From Didymella arachidicola (lineage: Eukaryota > Ascomycota > Dothideomycetes > Pleosporales > Didymellaceae): 64,000 nt of DNA. Shown one piece after another: positions 1 to 11,018 of this stretch. The DNA lies in NCBI GenBank assembly GCA_016630955.3, contig CM049993.1:124001-188000 (forward strand), written 5' to 3'. The first letter of the stretch is position 1. Every line of letters starts with the position of its first letter. A program made the position numbers and the translations under genes. Under the pieces are notes generated by a model. That model saw nothing but the letters and a program-made list of their open reading frames with translations. It was not told the DNA's origin and did not search any database.

Positions 1-1639
1 ACGTTGTAGTGTTAAGCAGCTACAAGCATAAGTGGAAGGCCTGTTGTGGTATCCCTGCGAGTAATCGTTAAAAAAACGAGCTTCTTCGTACACACAGAAA
101 CTCAGACACGTGACCTTGGAACAGAAAAACGAGAGCAGACGAGATCCGACACCACTTCTAGCCGCGCGAACATGGACAGACGTGACCGTGGCACAGCGAT
201 GCAACTACCACCGTAGTCTAATTGACGTCGTCCTCGCCCTGGATTTGACACGCATCCGCTTTCAGCACCACCCCCGCTATCTAAAAGCTTAGCGCAACCA
301 CACCACTAGGCAGGCCGCACCGACACACACCGCGCGCGCGCTGTCGTGGGGAGCCGCATGTCAAATACCTACTTGCAGGTCGCGCCGAGTTCGCAGGGGA
401 ACAGCCCGGCGCCGGTCTTGGTCAAGACTCAAGAGGCAAGACTCGAACCAGGACTTGGCTGCGGTTCTGTGGAGATGGGGGTTGCCGTGCCGGTGCCTCG
501 GGCTGTTTTGCAGACTTCCCCAGGCCCGGACCCCGGAGGCTGGTCGCGTGGGTGCTGGGTCCTGCGGGTTGTGTAACGCTGTGAGTTGGGATGCGCATGG
601 GTAGCTGGGTTTTGGCTAGTTAGCTGTGAGGAATGTGTTAATTAGAGCGCTGGTGGGCTTTTGTGAAGCTCAAGGCGTGTAAGGTGTGCGATTCACCAGA
701 GGTGTTGGTTTACTGTGGTAGGTATGTACATGCAGGCCAAATTGCTACAGCACGCCTTACGGCACGGAGACGAGCTGCTCGAAGCGAGCGCGCTGGAACA
801 GCGTAGCCTTGCGAGACCCTGGCCTAACGCAGCGATTTCGTTTCCAATTTTCTGGCTGGGACACTGTGCGCACCCAGCTGGTGACCCACCCACTCACTGC
901 TCATGCTCGTCTTCGAGAGAGAGACCCCACCAGCACGACAAACAGCTTCGCACGGTCGATCAGGGCAATTGGCTCCACCGCTTTGGCGCTGCAATCGATG
1001 AATACACTAATTACGCGGGATGAGGAATTGACATCATGCCACGGCTGCGGCTATGGCGAACATGTAATCCGGAGCAAAGGAGCTGGCCTGGTCTACCCGC
1101 GCTGGTAGTGGTCCGCGGTTCGACCAACCAGGCGCGGGCCCAGAATAGCCAGAAACTAACTGTTCGTCATATTCCATGTCCCCGCGCGCGCTCGCTCACG
1201 AGGGGTAAGGTGCTCAGTGGGAGTCTAGGGCTTCGGTTGCGCTGCGCTGCGATCGGCCTGCGACGAGCTGCTGCTGCTGCTTAAGAAGCCGCTCGCCCTT
1301 GGATTCAAGCTGTGTGCTTTATTGTCTACTTGACCGTGACCACCTCGCTCTGCTGTACGGTTTGTCTAGCACACTGTCCGCGGTACACAATTACCCCTGT
1401 TACGCGACGAAGCTCCACTTTGACAGAGACTTGTTCTCCGAGTTGTCCCCAGGAGCTTCAACTTGGGCCCCTGCGGCAAAGCAAGCGTCCCACCGAGCCC
1501 TTTACCCGGCGTCGACGCATTTAACTGCCCCAGAGACCCGTCTCGCCGACCCGCTGGAAGCTCTTGCCCTCTTCCCTCGTCCATTGCGCACCGTCTGAGG
1601 TTTTCTCCTGCTGAACAGACATTGCGACTGCGCGGCACC
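1..1639. other. Upstream non-coding region of the acetyl-CoA synthetase gene
   Basis: I see no convincing gene here. Open frames in all six readings are short, mostly lack an ATG start, and look like no family. The last ~350 bases before the ATG at 1640 are rich in pyrimidine runs, as expected for promoter and 5' leader of a highly expressed fungal gene. The first ~300 bases could be the flank of a gene outside the window. Confidence 0.5.
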
Positions 1640-4114
1640 ATGTCTGAAGGCAACGTCAAGCCCCAGAACCCCGTTGTGGCCGAGGCCCACGAGGTCGACA
1701 CTTTCCACGTCCCGAAAGCGTTCTTTGAGTGAGTGCGCCTTTGTGTGGTTGCTTGACATCATGCCCAGTGACAGCTGCGGCGCTCCCAAGCTTCGTCGGC
1801 GAAGCGGGGTCACCCCGCCGCGCCGCGTTGGGTCTCGCGTCGCGATCCCGAACAAGAAAAGTTATGGGATAGAAAATGCGACGAAAGGTTGATAGGAAAT
1901 GATGCTAACGAGGTCGCAGCAAGCACCCGCACACCAAGCCGCACCTTGCAAACCTCGAGGAGTACCAGAAGCTGTACAAGGAGTCCATCACAGAGCCCAA
2001 GCAGTTCTGGGGCCGTCTGGCGCGCGAGCTGCTCACGTGGGAACGCGACTTTGAGACGGTGCACGCCGGCAGCTTCGAGAACGGCGACAACGCCTGGTTC
2101 GTCGAGGGCAAGCTGAATGCGTCGTTCAACTGCGTCGACCGCCATGCCTTCAAGGACCCTAACAAGCCCGCCATCATCTACGAGGCCGACGACGAGGGCA
2201 ATGGCCGCATCATCACGTACGGCGAGCTGCTCCGCGAGGTCTCCAAGCTCGCGTACACCCTCAAGGCCATGGGTGTTAAGAAGGGCGACGCTGTTGCGCT
2301 CTACCTGCCCATGATTCCCGAGGCTGTCATCTCGTTCCTGGCATGCACGCGTATTGGCGCTGTGCACTCTGTCATCTTCGCTGGGTTCTCGTCCGACTCG
2401 CTGCGCGACCGCATCATCGACGCCGAGTGCAAGGTGGTCATCACCACGGACGAGGGTAAGCGCGGAGGCAAGGTCATCGCGACGAAGAAGATTGTCGACG
2501 AGGCGCTCAAGCAGTGCCCTGGCATCAGCCACTGCCTCGTCTACAAGCGCACCGGCGCGGACATCCCGTGGACCAAGGGCCGAGACTGGTGGTGGCACGA
2601 GGAGGTCGAAAAGTACCCCAACTACATCGCGCCCGAGTCGATGAGCTCCGAGGACCCGCTCTTCTTGCTCTACACGTCGGGGTCCACGGGCAAGCCCAAG
2701 GGCGTCATGCACACCACCGGAGGGTATCTGCTCGGCGCAGCAGCGACTGGAAAGTACGTCTTCGATATTCACGACGGCGATACGTTCTTCTGCGGTGGCG
2801 ATGTTGGTTGGATCACGGGTCATACTTACGTCGTCTACGCGCCGCTGCTGCTTGGTGTTGCTACTGTCGTGTTTGAGGGCACGCCAGCCTACCCCAACTT
2901 CTCGCGCTACTGGGACATTGTCGACAAGTACAACGTCAGTCAGTTCTACGTTGCGCCCACGGCGCTGCGTCTGCTGAAGCGCGCGGGCGACGAGCACGTC
3001 AAGCACCAGATGAAGCACCTCCGTGTGCTGGGATCCGTCGGTGAGCCCATCGCCGCCGAGGTGTGGAAGTGGTACTTTGAAGTTGTCGGAAAGGAGGAGG
3101 CCCACGTTGTAGACGTACGTTTGATATTATGTTTAGAGGTGTGGTGTACTGACAGAGGCAGACTTACTGGCAGACTGAGACGGGCTCTCACGTCATCACA
3201 CCGCTCGGTGGTGTTACGCCTACGAAGCCCGGCTCCGCCTCGCTCCCCTTCTTCGGTATCGAGCCGGCGATCATCGACCCCGTGTCTGGCGAGGAGATCC
3301 ACGGCAACGACGTCGAGGGTGTCTTGGCCTTCAAGCAGCCGTGGCCCAGCATGGCCCGAACCGTCTGGGGCGCACACAAGCGCTACATGGATACATACCT
3401 GAATGTGTACAAGGGCTACTACGTGGGTGCTGCAACGACACTTACAAGAAGCATGCTGACGCTGATAGTTCACTGGAGACGGCGCTGGCCGCGACCACGA
3501 GGGCTACTACTGGATCCGAGGCCGTGTCGACGATGTTGTGAACGTGTCCGGCCACAGGCTGTCGACTGCCGAGATTGAGGCTGCGCTCATCGAGCACCGT
3601 AGGTACTGCCAAAGTAAGTAGTGAATGCATGCTGACGGACATAGACTCGGTTGCCGAGGCAGCCGTGGTCGGCATCAACGACGAGCTCACCGGCCAAGCC
3701 GTCAACGCGTTCGTCGCGCTCAAGGACGGCAACGAGGCCACCGACCAGGTCAAGAAGGACCTGATCCTGCAAGTACGCAAGTCGATCGGCCCCTTCGCCG
3801 CACCAAAGGCGATATTCGTGGTGCCCGACCTGCCCAAGACACGGTCCGGCAAGATCATGCGCCGCATCATGCGCAAGATCTTGGCGGGCGAGGAGGACCA
3901 ACTAGGTGACATCACAACGGTGAGTTTTTCTCTTCTTTGCCCGAGTCTGCCAGTGCAGTTGTGCTTTGCGCGCTCGAGATGGTGTTGTCCAAGACGCGAG
4001 TGGTGTTGATGATGACGCGTTTGGAACCAAAGCTAACGGAGTTCGGCACAGCTCTCGGATCCGTCAGTGGTTGACAAGATCATCGACATTGTGCACCAGT
4101 CCAAGAAGAAATAG
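1640..4114 (+). CDS. facA: Acetyl-CoA synthetase (acetate--CoA ligase)
   Basis: Converts acetate, ATP and CoA to acetyl-CoA, AMP and PPi; in fungi it is needed for growth on acetate and C2 sources and acts in cytosol and nucleus. Predicted exons are 1640-1728, 1920-3114, 3162-3422, 3469-3598, 3645-3919 and 4052-4114, giving 670 residues, the usual length. Every junction has GT-AG ends and restores a continuous ACS alignment. Visible motifs are the ANL-superfamily P-loop YTSGSTGKPKG near residue 281, the TYWQTETG core across intron 2, FTGDGAGRD after intron 3, and the C-terminal TRSGKIMRR lysine motif near residue 628, where the catalytic and acetylation-regulated lysine lies. The ATG at 1640 was chosen because it opens exon 1 with a family-like N-terminus (MSEGNVKPQNP). 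The gene is intact. The symbol follows Aspergillus usage (ACS in yeast). Confidence 0.95.
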
Positions 4115-4737
4115 AGGCTTGGCGCGGGCGCGGGTGATTGGACGGGAAGGATGGGATACCTCGGCGCAGAGCGTTTGGCAGGCGCTGGAGAATACCGCAG
4201 TAGACGTGAGACAGCGCGCGCACGCAGCGCAGCAGTGTTGTTATGATTGTGTCGACGCAGATACCAACCATTATTGATGCGGATTTTGTGCACACAGCGC
4301 GCGCCTCCTATCCGCATGCCGAGTTCCGTGCCTGCGAGCGTAAAAGAGCTGATGCTCGTATTGCCCCATGCAGGCCGATGACAGGCCTTTTCCGCATGCG
4401 AAACTCGTAGTGTGTTAACGCCGCCGTTGATGCTGCCAAGTGCTGCAGGCCTGCACCGCCCCTTCGCACGCTGACAACGGTCGACGGCCACCACGCACCC
4501 TCTCTTTGCTTAGTTTGCTGCGATCTTTTCTTGTTTATACCCCACCTATGTCGTTCACTCGCATTTAGAGATTTACTGTTGTTTGAAGTATAGAGTTTCG
4601 TGTGTTGTCGGCCCCCTACACCCACGGCAGCGCCACAGCCTTACAGACGACGAGTGCCGAACGCAGACGACGCAAGACTTGGGACGACCAGTATTGTAGA
4701 CGATTTCCCGGGCTGCAGACAACCCCGACCGCAGAGG
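4115..4737. other. Intergenic region between acetyl-CoA synthetase and ADAM protease
   Basis: This holds the 3' end of the upstream gene and the promoter/leader of the next gene on the same strand. No motif is conserved enough to name. A longer reading frame runs in from 4600 in frame with the protease, but the signal peptide begins at the ATG at 4738, so the upstream part is taken as leader. Confidence 0.5.
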
Positions 4738-7246
4738 ATGCACCTGCTCAGCGCCCTCGCCTCGGTCCTCGCACTCGCCACTCCGCACATTGCCGGCGTC
4801 GCGGCTTCGAGTTCGCACCGCGCGCCGCTGCGCTCCATCCAGTACGCCCAGAATGCCGACATCCTGACGCCCAACCACCGCGTGACGGCCGTCAGCACCT
4901 TCGACGTCGCCTTCGACGTCGGATCCCAGCGCATCCGCCTCAGCCTCGAGCCCAACCACGACATCTTCGTCGACGGCGGCCGCATCACCCATCTCAACGC
5001 CGACGGGAGCGTTAGTCATCAGGCGCCCATCGACCGCCACCAGCACAAGGTGTTCAAGGGGACTGCGTGGGCGAAGAGGGGGAGCCGCTGGGACAATGTC
5101 GGGTGGGCGCGCGTCGGGATTCGGCGCGACGGCGTGGCGCCGCTGTTCGAGGGCACGTTTACGCTGAACCACGACCATCATCACATCAAGCTGGCGAGCA
5201 GCTACACGGCGACGCGGCTGGCCGAGGATCCGGAGGTCGAGGCCGAGCAGGGCGGCGACGGCGACGACGAAGAGCGCATGGTCGTGTTCCGCGACAGCGA
5301 CATGGGCATGGCGCCGCACCAGGACCACGCCGAGCTGCGCAAGCGCGCCGGCGTCCACGGCCAGGCGTGCGGCAGCGATGCGCTCGGCTTCAACTCGCAG
5401 CCCGAGCACCCCGTCTATGCGGGCATGCGCGCCCGCGACATGACGAGCCGCGCGTCGATGCCCATCGAGAGGCTGTTTGGCCGCCAGATCGACGGCCAGC
5501 CCGGCAGCGGCGGCGCGGGCGTCAACCTCGTCAGCACCATTGGCAGCACCGCGGGGTGTCCGACGACGCGCAAGGTGGCGCTGGTGGGCGTCGCGGCCGA
5601 CTGCACCTACATCCAGTCGTTCAACCGCGACCGCAACCAGACGCAGCAGAACATCATCGAGCAGATCAACGCGGCCTCGGAGCTGTTCGAGAGCACCTTC
5701 CAGATCTCGCTGGGACTCGCGAATGTTGTCATCACCGACCCCGACTGCCCGGCCACGGCGCCGTCGACCACGCCCTGGAACCAGGGCTGCAGTGATAGCG
5801 TCGACATCCAGGCCCGTCTGAACCTCTTCTCCACCTGGCGCGGCCAGCAGAAAGACAACTACTCCCACTGGACGCTGCTGTCGACCTGCAACACGGGGTC
5901 TGCCGTCGGCCTCGCCTGGCTGGGCCAAGCCTGTGTGCAGGGCTCGCAGCAGAACAGCGGCAGCAGCAACGAGACGGTCGCAGGCGCCAACGTCGTCGTC
6001 CGCACGTCGACCGAGTGGCAGGTCATCGCGCACGAAACGGGCCACACGTACGGCGCCGTGCACGACTGCACCTCGTCGACCTGCGCCAATGCCAACACGG
6101 TCAACTCCCAGCAGTGCTGCCCGCTCAGCAGCAGCACCTGCGACGCAGGCGAGAAGTACATTATGAACCCGTCCACCGCGCAGGGCATCACCAAATTCTC
6201 CCCCTGCTCCATCGGCAACATCTGCTCCGCACTCCAGCGCAACTCGGTCGAGTCCGGGTGCCTCACCAACAACCGCGGCATCACCACCATCGGCAACCCC
6301 AAGTGCGGGAACGGTATCGTCGAAGCCGGCGAGGACTGCGACTGCGGCGGCACCAGCCAGTGTGGCTCCAACTCGTGCTGCGACGCCACGACCTGCAAGT
6401 TCAAAAACAACGCCGTCTGCGACGACTCCAACGAGGATTGCTGCAAGAACTGCCAGTTTGCTTCCTCCACCACCGTGTGTCGTGCGAGCGTCGGCCCCTG
6501 CGACCCCCAGGAGACTTGCAACGGCACCTCCCCCTACTGCCCCGAGGACAAGTGGGAAAACGCCGGCAAGTCCTGCGGCGACGGCCTGCAGTGCGCGAGC
6601 GGCCAGTGCACGTCGCGCGACCAGCAGTGCAAGACGCTCATGGGCAGCTACACCCAGGGCAACGAGACGTACGCGTGCGACACGCGGAGCTGCACCTTAA
6701 GCTGCGGCAGCCCCGAGTTCGGGCGCGGCGTGTGCTACGGCCTGCAGCAGAATTTCCTCGACGGCACCGTGTGCGCCGGCGGGCATTGCGTCAACGTAAG
6801 TCCCCCCCCCCCTCCTCCCTTCCCTTCATAACCCCCCGCTTACATCCTTCCAGGGCCGCTGCGACAGCACCGTCGGCACCGAAATAAAATCCTGGATCGA
6901 TGACCACCTCGCCCTCGTCATCGGCCTCGCCGCAGGCCTCGGCGGCGCCCTCCTCCTCTGCATTCTATGCGGCTGCTGGCGCTCCTACCGCCGCCGCCGC
7001 TCACGCGCAAAATACGCTTCCCAGGCCGCAGCCTACGGGCGCGCTCCCCCTACGAACCCGAGAGGAAGTGGGAGACGTCGCGCTCCGCCTCCGCCGCCAG
7101 GCGGCGTCCCGCCGAGTGGACAGTTTGGCCCGCCCGGTGCGATGGGGATGGGTCAGCCGCCGCCTCCGCCGTATGGGTGGCAGGGCAATGGCGGGATACC
7201 GCAGCCGCCGCCGTTGCAGCATAGGGATAGTGTTAGGTATGCGTAG
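4738..7246 (+). CDS. ADAM-type membrane metalloprotease with disintegrin-like domain
   Basis: Fungal member of the ADAM (M12B, reprolysin) family, expected to act at the secretory pathway or cell surface. Exon 1 is 4738-6795; after a 58-nt intron exon 2 is 6854-7246, giving 816 residues. It begins with a signal peptide (MHLLSALASVLALATP). A long prodomain follows, then the zinc site HETGHTYGAVHD near residue 432, which has the three His ligands and catalytic Glu. A Cys-dense disintegrin-like domain starts near residue 520 (CGNGIVEAGEDCDCGG). Exon 2 supplies a membrane segment (LVIGLAAGLGGALLLCILCG), an Arg-rich stop-transfer stretch and a cytosolic tail rich in Pro, Gly and Arg. All key zinc residues are present. 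The exon-1 frame would run on into the intron and stop, so the intron is needed to reach the membrane anchor. Substrate cannot be told. Confidence 0.92.
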
Positions 7247-7751
7247 TTTTTGGCATTTTGGGGGTGGGTGCATTTCCCGGCGTTTTTTCTTTTTTTTACT
7301 TGGGGAAAGTAGGTGGGTAGGGGTTGAGTATATATCTTATCACATATATCAGAGTCTATCCTGTCATATCGTATCCTATTCAAGCGCGCTGCGGTGTCGT
7401 TCTACCTATCAGTGCCGCGTGGCGTAGCGTAGCGTAGCTAGCGTGTAGTTCGGCCGGCTACGCAGCTTCCTCACCTTCATCATCTCCATCCACATCCTCG
7501 AGTAACACACTCTCTGGTGACCAACACAGTACAACTCGGCTCATCTCGCCTCCTCCCTCCAACAACCACTGGAGATGTACAGGGTGGATTGATGAGGAGT
7601 GATTATTGCGAAGTTTTCTCATTGGCAGTCTACATATAAAGTTTTGAATACAATTTGGTTCACGCGGCAAGCACTTTTGTCTCAGCGACTTGAGTGAGTT
7701 GAATCCTCAAGCCCGGCACACACGCCAGTTGATGGCCCTTGGCGAAACGCA
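7247..7751. other. Convergent intergenic region
   Basis: Lies between the 3' ends of the ADAM gene (+) and the ENA ATPase gene (-). It contains T-rich stretches around 7284-7300 and a tiny GCGTA tandem at 7422-7436. No gene seen. Confidence 0.5.
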
Positions 7752-10700
7752 TCAAGCCTTCTCCTTACCCAACTCCTGCGTCATCGTGGTGTCGGTGGTG
7801 AAGTAGCGACCGAACACACGATCCTCGACCTCCATACTCTTGTAATCCGCGCCCAACGACCCCCGCGCCCTGCGCCGGAAGAAAACCCGCTTGCCCCATT
7901 TCCAGCTCTCGACGCCGGCAAAGAACAGCGCAGCTTCCACGAACACTATGCCCCACTCCCAGTCAATGGGCGCGTGCTTGAAGACGACGGTGTTGACGAC
8001 GGGGATGTAGATGAGCGGGAACAGCGTCACGAAGCCAGCGACAATCGCCCAGAAGAGAAACTGGTTCCGCCAGACGTCTACGATCCACTGCGTAAAGTAC
8101 TTGTTTGAACCGGGCTGCATGCGGAAGAACGAGCGCCTCATGTCGATCATCTCCCATGCGAGAAAGAGGGCAAACCATGTCAAGCACGCGAACGTGGTTG
8201 CTCGCGCGCGGAAAACGAGTTCGCAAGACTCGTTGTAGCTCTCGTTGCAGCCGTTGCCCAGGTTGCCGTCGCCGAACCCGAAGACGACGAGCGTGAAACT
8301 CGCCAGGCACAGCGCGGTGATCCAGAGTCCGTACACCATCATATCGACGAAAAACTCCATGGTGAAGATGCCTGTCTTGAGAGACTGCGGTGGGCGCTGG
8401 AGGATGTCCGGTACTGCGCGCTCGAATCCGAGGCCCATGTCCGGCATGCCGGATGTCGCCATGATGATCCAGACGACCTCCACGGGTGCCAGAGGGAAGA
8501 CGGAGAGGCCGGTGCTGTCTTTGAACGCGAGGCCAACAAGGAGAGTTCCAGCTTGCGCGACGTTCTCTGCGAGGACGTGGAGGACGAATTTCTGGATGTT
8601 GTCGAAGATGCGACGACCTTCCTCGATAGCGGCCAGGATCGAGGCAAAGTTGTCGTCTGTGAGAACAATGTCCGATGCTTCCTGTGGATTGTCAGTGGTG
8701 AATTGAGGGAAACTTTGGGCTGGACATACTTTGGCAACGTCAGATCCGGCTTGACCCATGGCAATGCCGACATCAGCACGCTTGAGGGAAGGCGAGTCGT
8801 TGACTCCATCGCCAGTCATGGCACAGAAGCGGCCTCGACGGTGGAGGGCTTCGATCATGCGGACCTTGGTGGAAGGTGCGCATCGGGCGACAACCAGCGG
8901 CAGGACGGGTAGCTCATTGACCTGCTCATCGCTGAGGCCGTCGAATTCGGCGGCAGTCATGGCCAGAGCTTTTGCGACGTCTGAAGATATGCGCTTCATA
9001 CGGTCTATGGAGGGAAGAATGCCCACTTCGATCGCAATAGCCTTCGCTGTCTCAGGATGATCACCAGTGAGCATGTGCACCTCAATGCCTGCCTCATGAC
9101 ACTGGCGTACAGCTGGAGCAGACTCAGGGCGAGGCGGGTCGTACAGTCCGATAAGACCGCGGAAGACAAGGTCACTTTCGACAGACGCGCGCTGTACTTC
9201 AGCACCCTTTGCGACTTCTCCCTCGTACGGCTTACTGGCCAGTGCCAGCACACGAAGCCCAAGACTGGCCAGCGCTTCCATGTTGCGGAGGACTTCCTCG
9301 CGGAACTCTTCGGTGATGCTGCCGAACTCGTCGGGACCAGTGGCGACTGAAGTGCAGCTCTGGATGACTCGCTCGACGGCACCCTTGGTGAATGCATGCG
9401 CCTTGCCGTCGGAGGCTCGCATGATAACCGACATACGCTTGACGTCCGAGTCGAAGGGAAGTTCTACCAGGTCCTCCCAGATGGCAGCATCTCCTTTTGT
9501 CATTCGGGAGCGGTCAAGTCCGAATCGCGCTGCGAATACCTGGATGGCGATCTCGGTTGGGTCGCCGTGGGCTTCCCATTTACCGTCCTCTTTCTTCTTA
9601 ATAGCAGCCAGATTAGCGAGCGAAGCGACGTTGAGGAATTCCTCGAGACCTTTGGAAGCTGACGGCTGGAGCTTCTCTGAGTTGACAAGTTCGCCGCACT
9701 TATCGCCACCAGCCTTGAGATCAATCTTGTCGGGTGAGCCTGGGTGGAAGCGGACATCGCCGACCGTGGGGTCTTGCGGTGCCGTCGAGTTTTCGATGGT
9801 GTACGTGCCGACAGCAGGCAGCCAGGCACCGCGAGCAATCATTTTGCCCTGTGTCAACGTTCCAGTCTTGTCAGAACAGATATCTGTCACGCCTCCCAGG
9901 GCTTCTAAAGATTTGAGGTTCCGGACGACGACATTGCGCTTGACCATGCTCTTGGTTCCTGCAGCCATGGTGATTGTGAGTACAACAACAAGACTGGCGG
10001 GGATCATAGACAAGCCGGTGGCGACCGCGTAGATGATGACCTCCTGCGTCGCGTTGAACTTGTTTGCCGCAAGGACGATGATGGCACAGACGACGGCGAT
10101 GCCGAACAAAAGCATCGCGAGTTTTGATAGCTTCTTCTGCAGGGGCGTTCCAACATTAAGACCCAAGAATCGCCCAATTGCGTCAGTAGTTGTGAGGGTG
10201 TATGCTTCCAGATACCGGTGAGGTTTGGCGCGGCCGTTCGGCCCACGTTTCTTCACCGGTCGAACCTTGGACTCTGACTCTCGTAGCTGGGAAGCAATGG
10301 CACCAATCTCAGTATAGACGCCAGTGGCGAAGACAACACCTTTGGCGCGGCCCTTCGTCACGTTTGATGAGCTATAAGCGACATTGAGACGGTCCCCAGG
10401 GCCTGTCTTCTCCTCAAAGGTCGCTTCTTCGTTCTTGCGGACGGGCAGGGACTCTCCCGTGAGCAGGGCCTCATCTGTCTCAAAATTGACCGCTTCAAAG
10501 ACTCGTATGTCGGCGGGCAGAGTGTCGCCGGTCTTGATCTCGATGATGTCACCTGGCACAATTTCGGCGGAGGGTATGGTTGACTGCTGTCCACTGCGGA
10601 TGACGCGTGCGGTAGGAGAGCTCAGAGAGCGTAGGGAATCCATCGTCTTCTCCGCGGACCATTCCTGGAAGAAGCCAACTACAATGTTAAGTAAGATAAC

Positions 10701-11018
10701 AAAGGTGACGACACCTCCCTCGATCCAAGATTGAATGCCGAAACTGACAGCCATAGCCAGGATCAGCACCATGGTCATTGCATTAGCAACCTGAGCAATT
10801 AATATCTTCACTGGAGATACTCCAGCGGTCTCTCCAAGATCATTGGCGCCATATTCCTCGAGGCGACGTTTTGCCTCGGCGTCGTCAAGTCCATACCAGG
10901 CTTCAGTGCTCAATTCGTCCACCACTTGGGCGAGAGTAAGACTATGCGGCGGCAGGCTCAGCGGCTTGTTCGCTTGCCCGCTGACATGCCCCCCGTCAGG
11001 CGATTTGGCTTTGCCCAT
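7752..11018 (-). CDS. ENA-type sodium/potassium-exporting P-type ATPase
   Basis: Type IID P-type ATPase that pumps Na+ (and K+) out across the plasma membrane; central to salt and alkaline-pH tolerance in fungi. Visible landmarks are the LLTGES actuator loop, the phosphorylation motif DKTGTLTQG (Asp near residue 383), the MLTGDHPETA segment and the hinge GDGVNDSP. These are followed by the C-terminal membrane segments. The start is the ATG at 11018 (MGKAKSPDGG); upstream in-frame codons lack ATG. A 48-nt stretch at 8682-8729 has clean intron ends (GTATGT...CAG), interrupts the conserved hinge region between DVAK and EASDIVLTDDNF, and contains no stop. Removing it gives 1072 residues, the size of ENA proteins. 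Which fungal ENA clade it belongs to is not resolved here. An AAG repeat lies in the leader. Confidence 0.94.
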   Translation of the reverse strand: MGKAKSPDGGHVSGQANKPLSLPPHSLTLAQVVDELSTEAWYGLDDAEAKRRLEEYGANDLGETAGVSPVKILIAQVANAMTMVLILAMAVSFGIQSWIEGGVVTFVILLNIVVGFFQEWSAEKTMDSLRSLSSPTARVIRSGQQSTIPSAEIVPGDIIEIKTGDTLPADIRVFEAVNFETDEALLTGESLPVRKNEEATFEEKTGPGDRLNVAYSSSNVTKGRAKGVVFATGVYTEIGAIASQLRESESKVRPVKKRGPNGRAKPHRYLEAYTLTTTDAIGRFLGLNVGTPLQKKLSKLAMLLFGIAVVCAIIVLAANKFNATQEVIIYAVATGLSMIPASLVVVLTITMAAGTKSMVKRNVVVRNLKSLEALGGVTDICSDKTGTLTQGKMIARGAWLPAVGTYTIENSTAPQDPTVGDVRFHPGSPDKIDLKAGGDKCGELVNSEKLQPSASKGLEEFLNVASLANLAAIKKKEDGKWEAHGDPTEIAIQVFAARFGLDRSRMTKGDAAIWEDLVELPFDSDVKRMSVIMRASDGKAHAFTKGAVERVIQSCTSVATGPDEFGSITEEFREEVLRNMEALASLGLRVLALASKPYEGEVAKGAEVQRASVESDLVFRGLIGLYDPPRPESAPAVRQCHEAGIEVHMLTGDHPETAKAIAIEVGILPSIDRMKRISSDVAKALAMTAAEFDGLSDEQVNELPVLPLVVARCAPSTKVRMIEALHRRGRFCAMTGDGVNDSPSLKRADVGIAMGQAGSDVAKVCPAQSFPQFTTDNPQEASDIVLTDDNFASILAAIEEGRRIFDNIQKFVLHVLAENVAQAGTLLVGLAFKDSTGLSVFPLAPVEVVWIIMATSGMPDMGLGFERAVPDILQRPPQSLKTGIFTMEFFVDMMVYGLWITALCLASFTLVVFGFGDGNLGNGCNESYNESCELVFRARATTFACLTWFALFLAWEMIDMRRSFFRMQPGSNKYFTQWIVDVWRNQFLFWAIVAGFVTLFPLIYIPVVNTVVFKHAPIDWEWGIVFVEAALFFAGVESWKWGKRVFFRRRARGSLGADYKSMEVEDRVFGRYFTTDTTMTQELGKEKA
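8682..8729 (-). other. In-frame 48-nt intron in the ENA ATPase gene
   Basis: On the minus strand it starts GTATGT and ends CCACAG. It adds 16 residues if retained, without a stop, at a point where ENA/P-type ATPases are continuous. Confidence 0.85.

Noticed and set aside
1810..3105. 431-codon open frame on the minus strand opposite acetyl-CoA synthetase
   Set aside because: It is the mirror of a GC-rich, codon-biased gene; composition is Val/Asp/Arg/Leu-rich without any family feature, while the plus strand is an unambiguous ACS.
4573..6063. 496-codon open frame on the minus strand opposite the ADAM gene
   Set aside because: Antisense shadow of a GC-rich exon; Ala/Arg/Val repeats, no domain.
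7422..7436. GCGTA tandem repeat
   Set aside because: Only three units; too short to mean anything as a repeat array.
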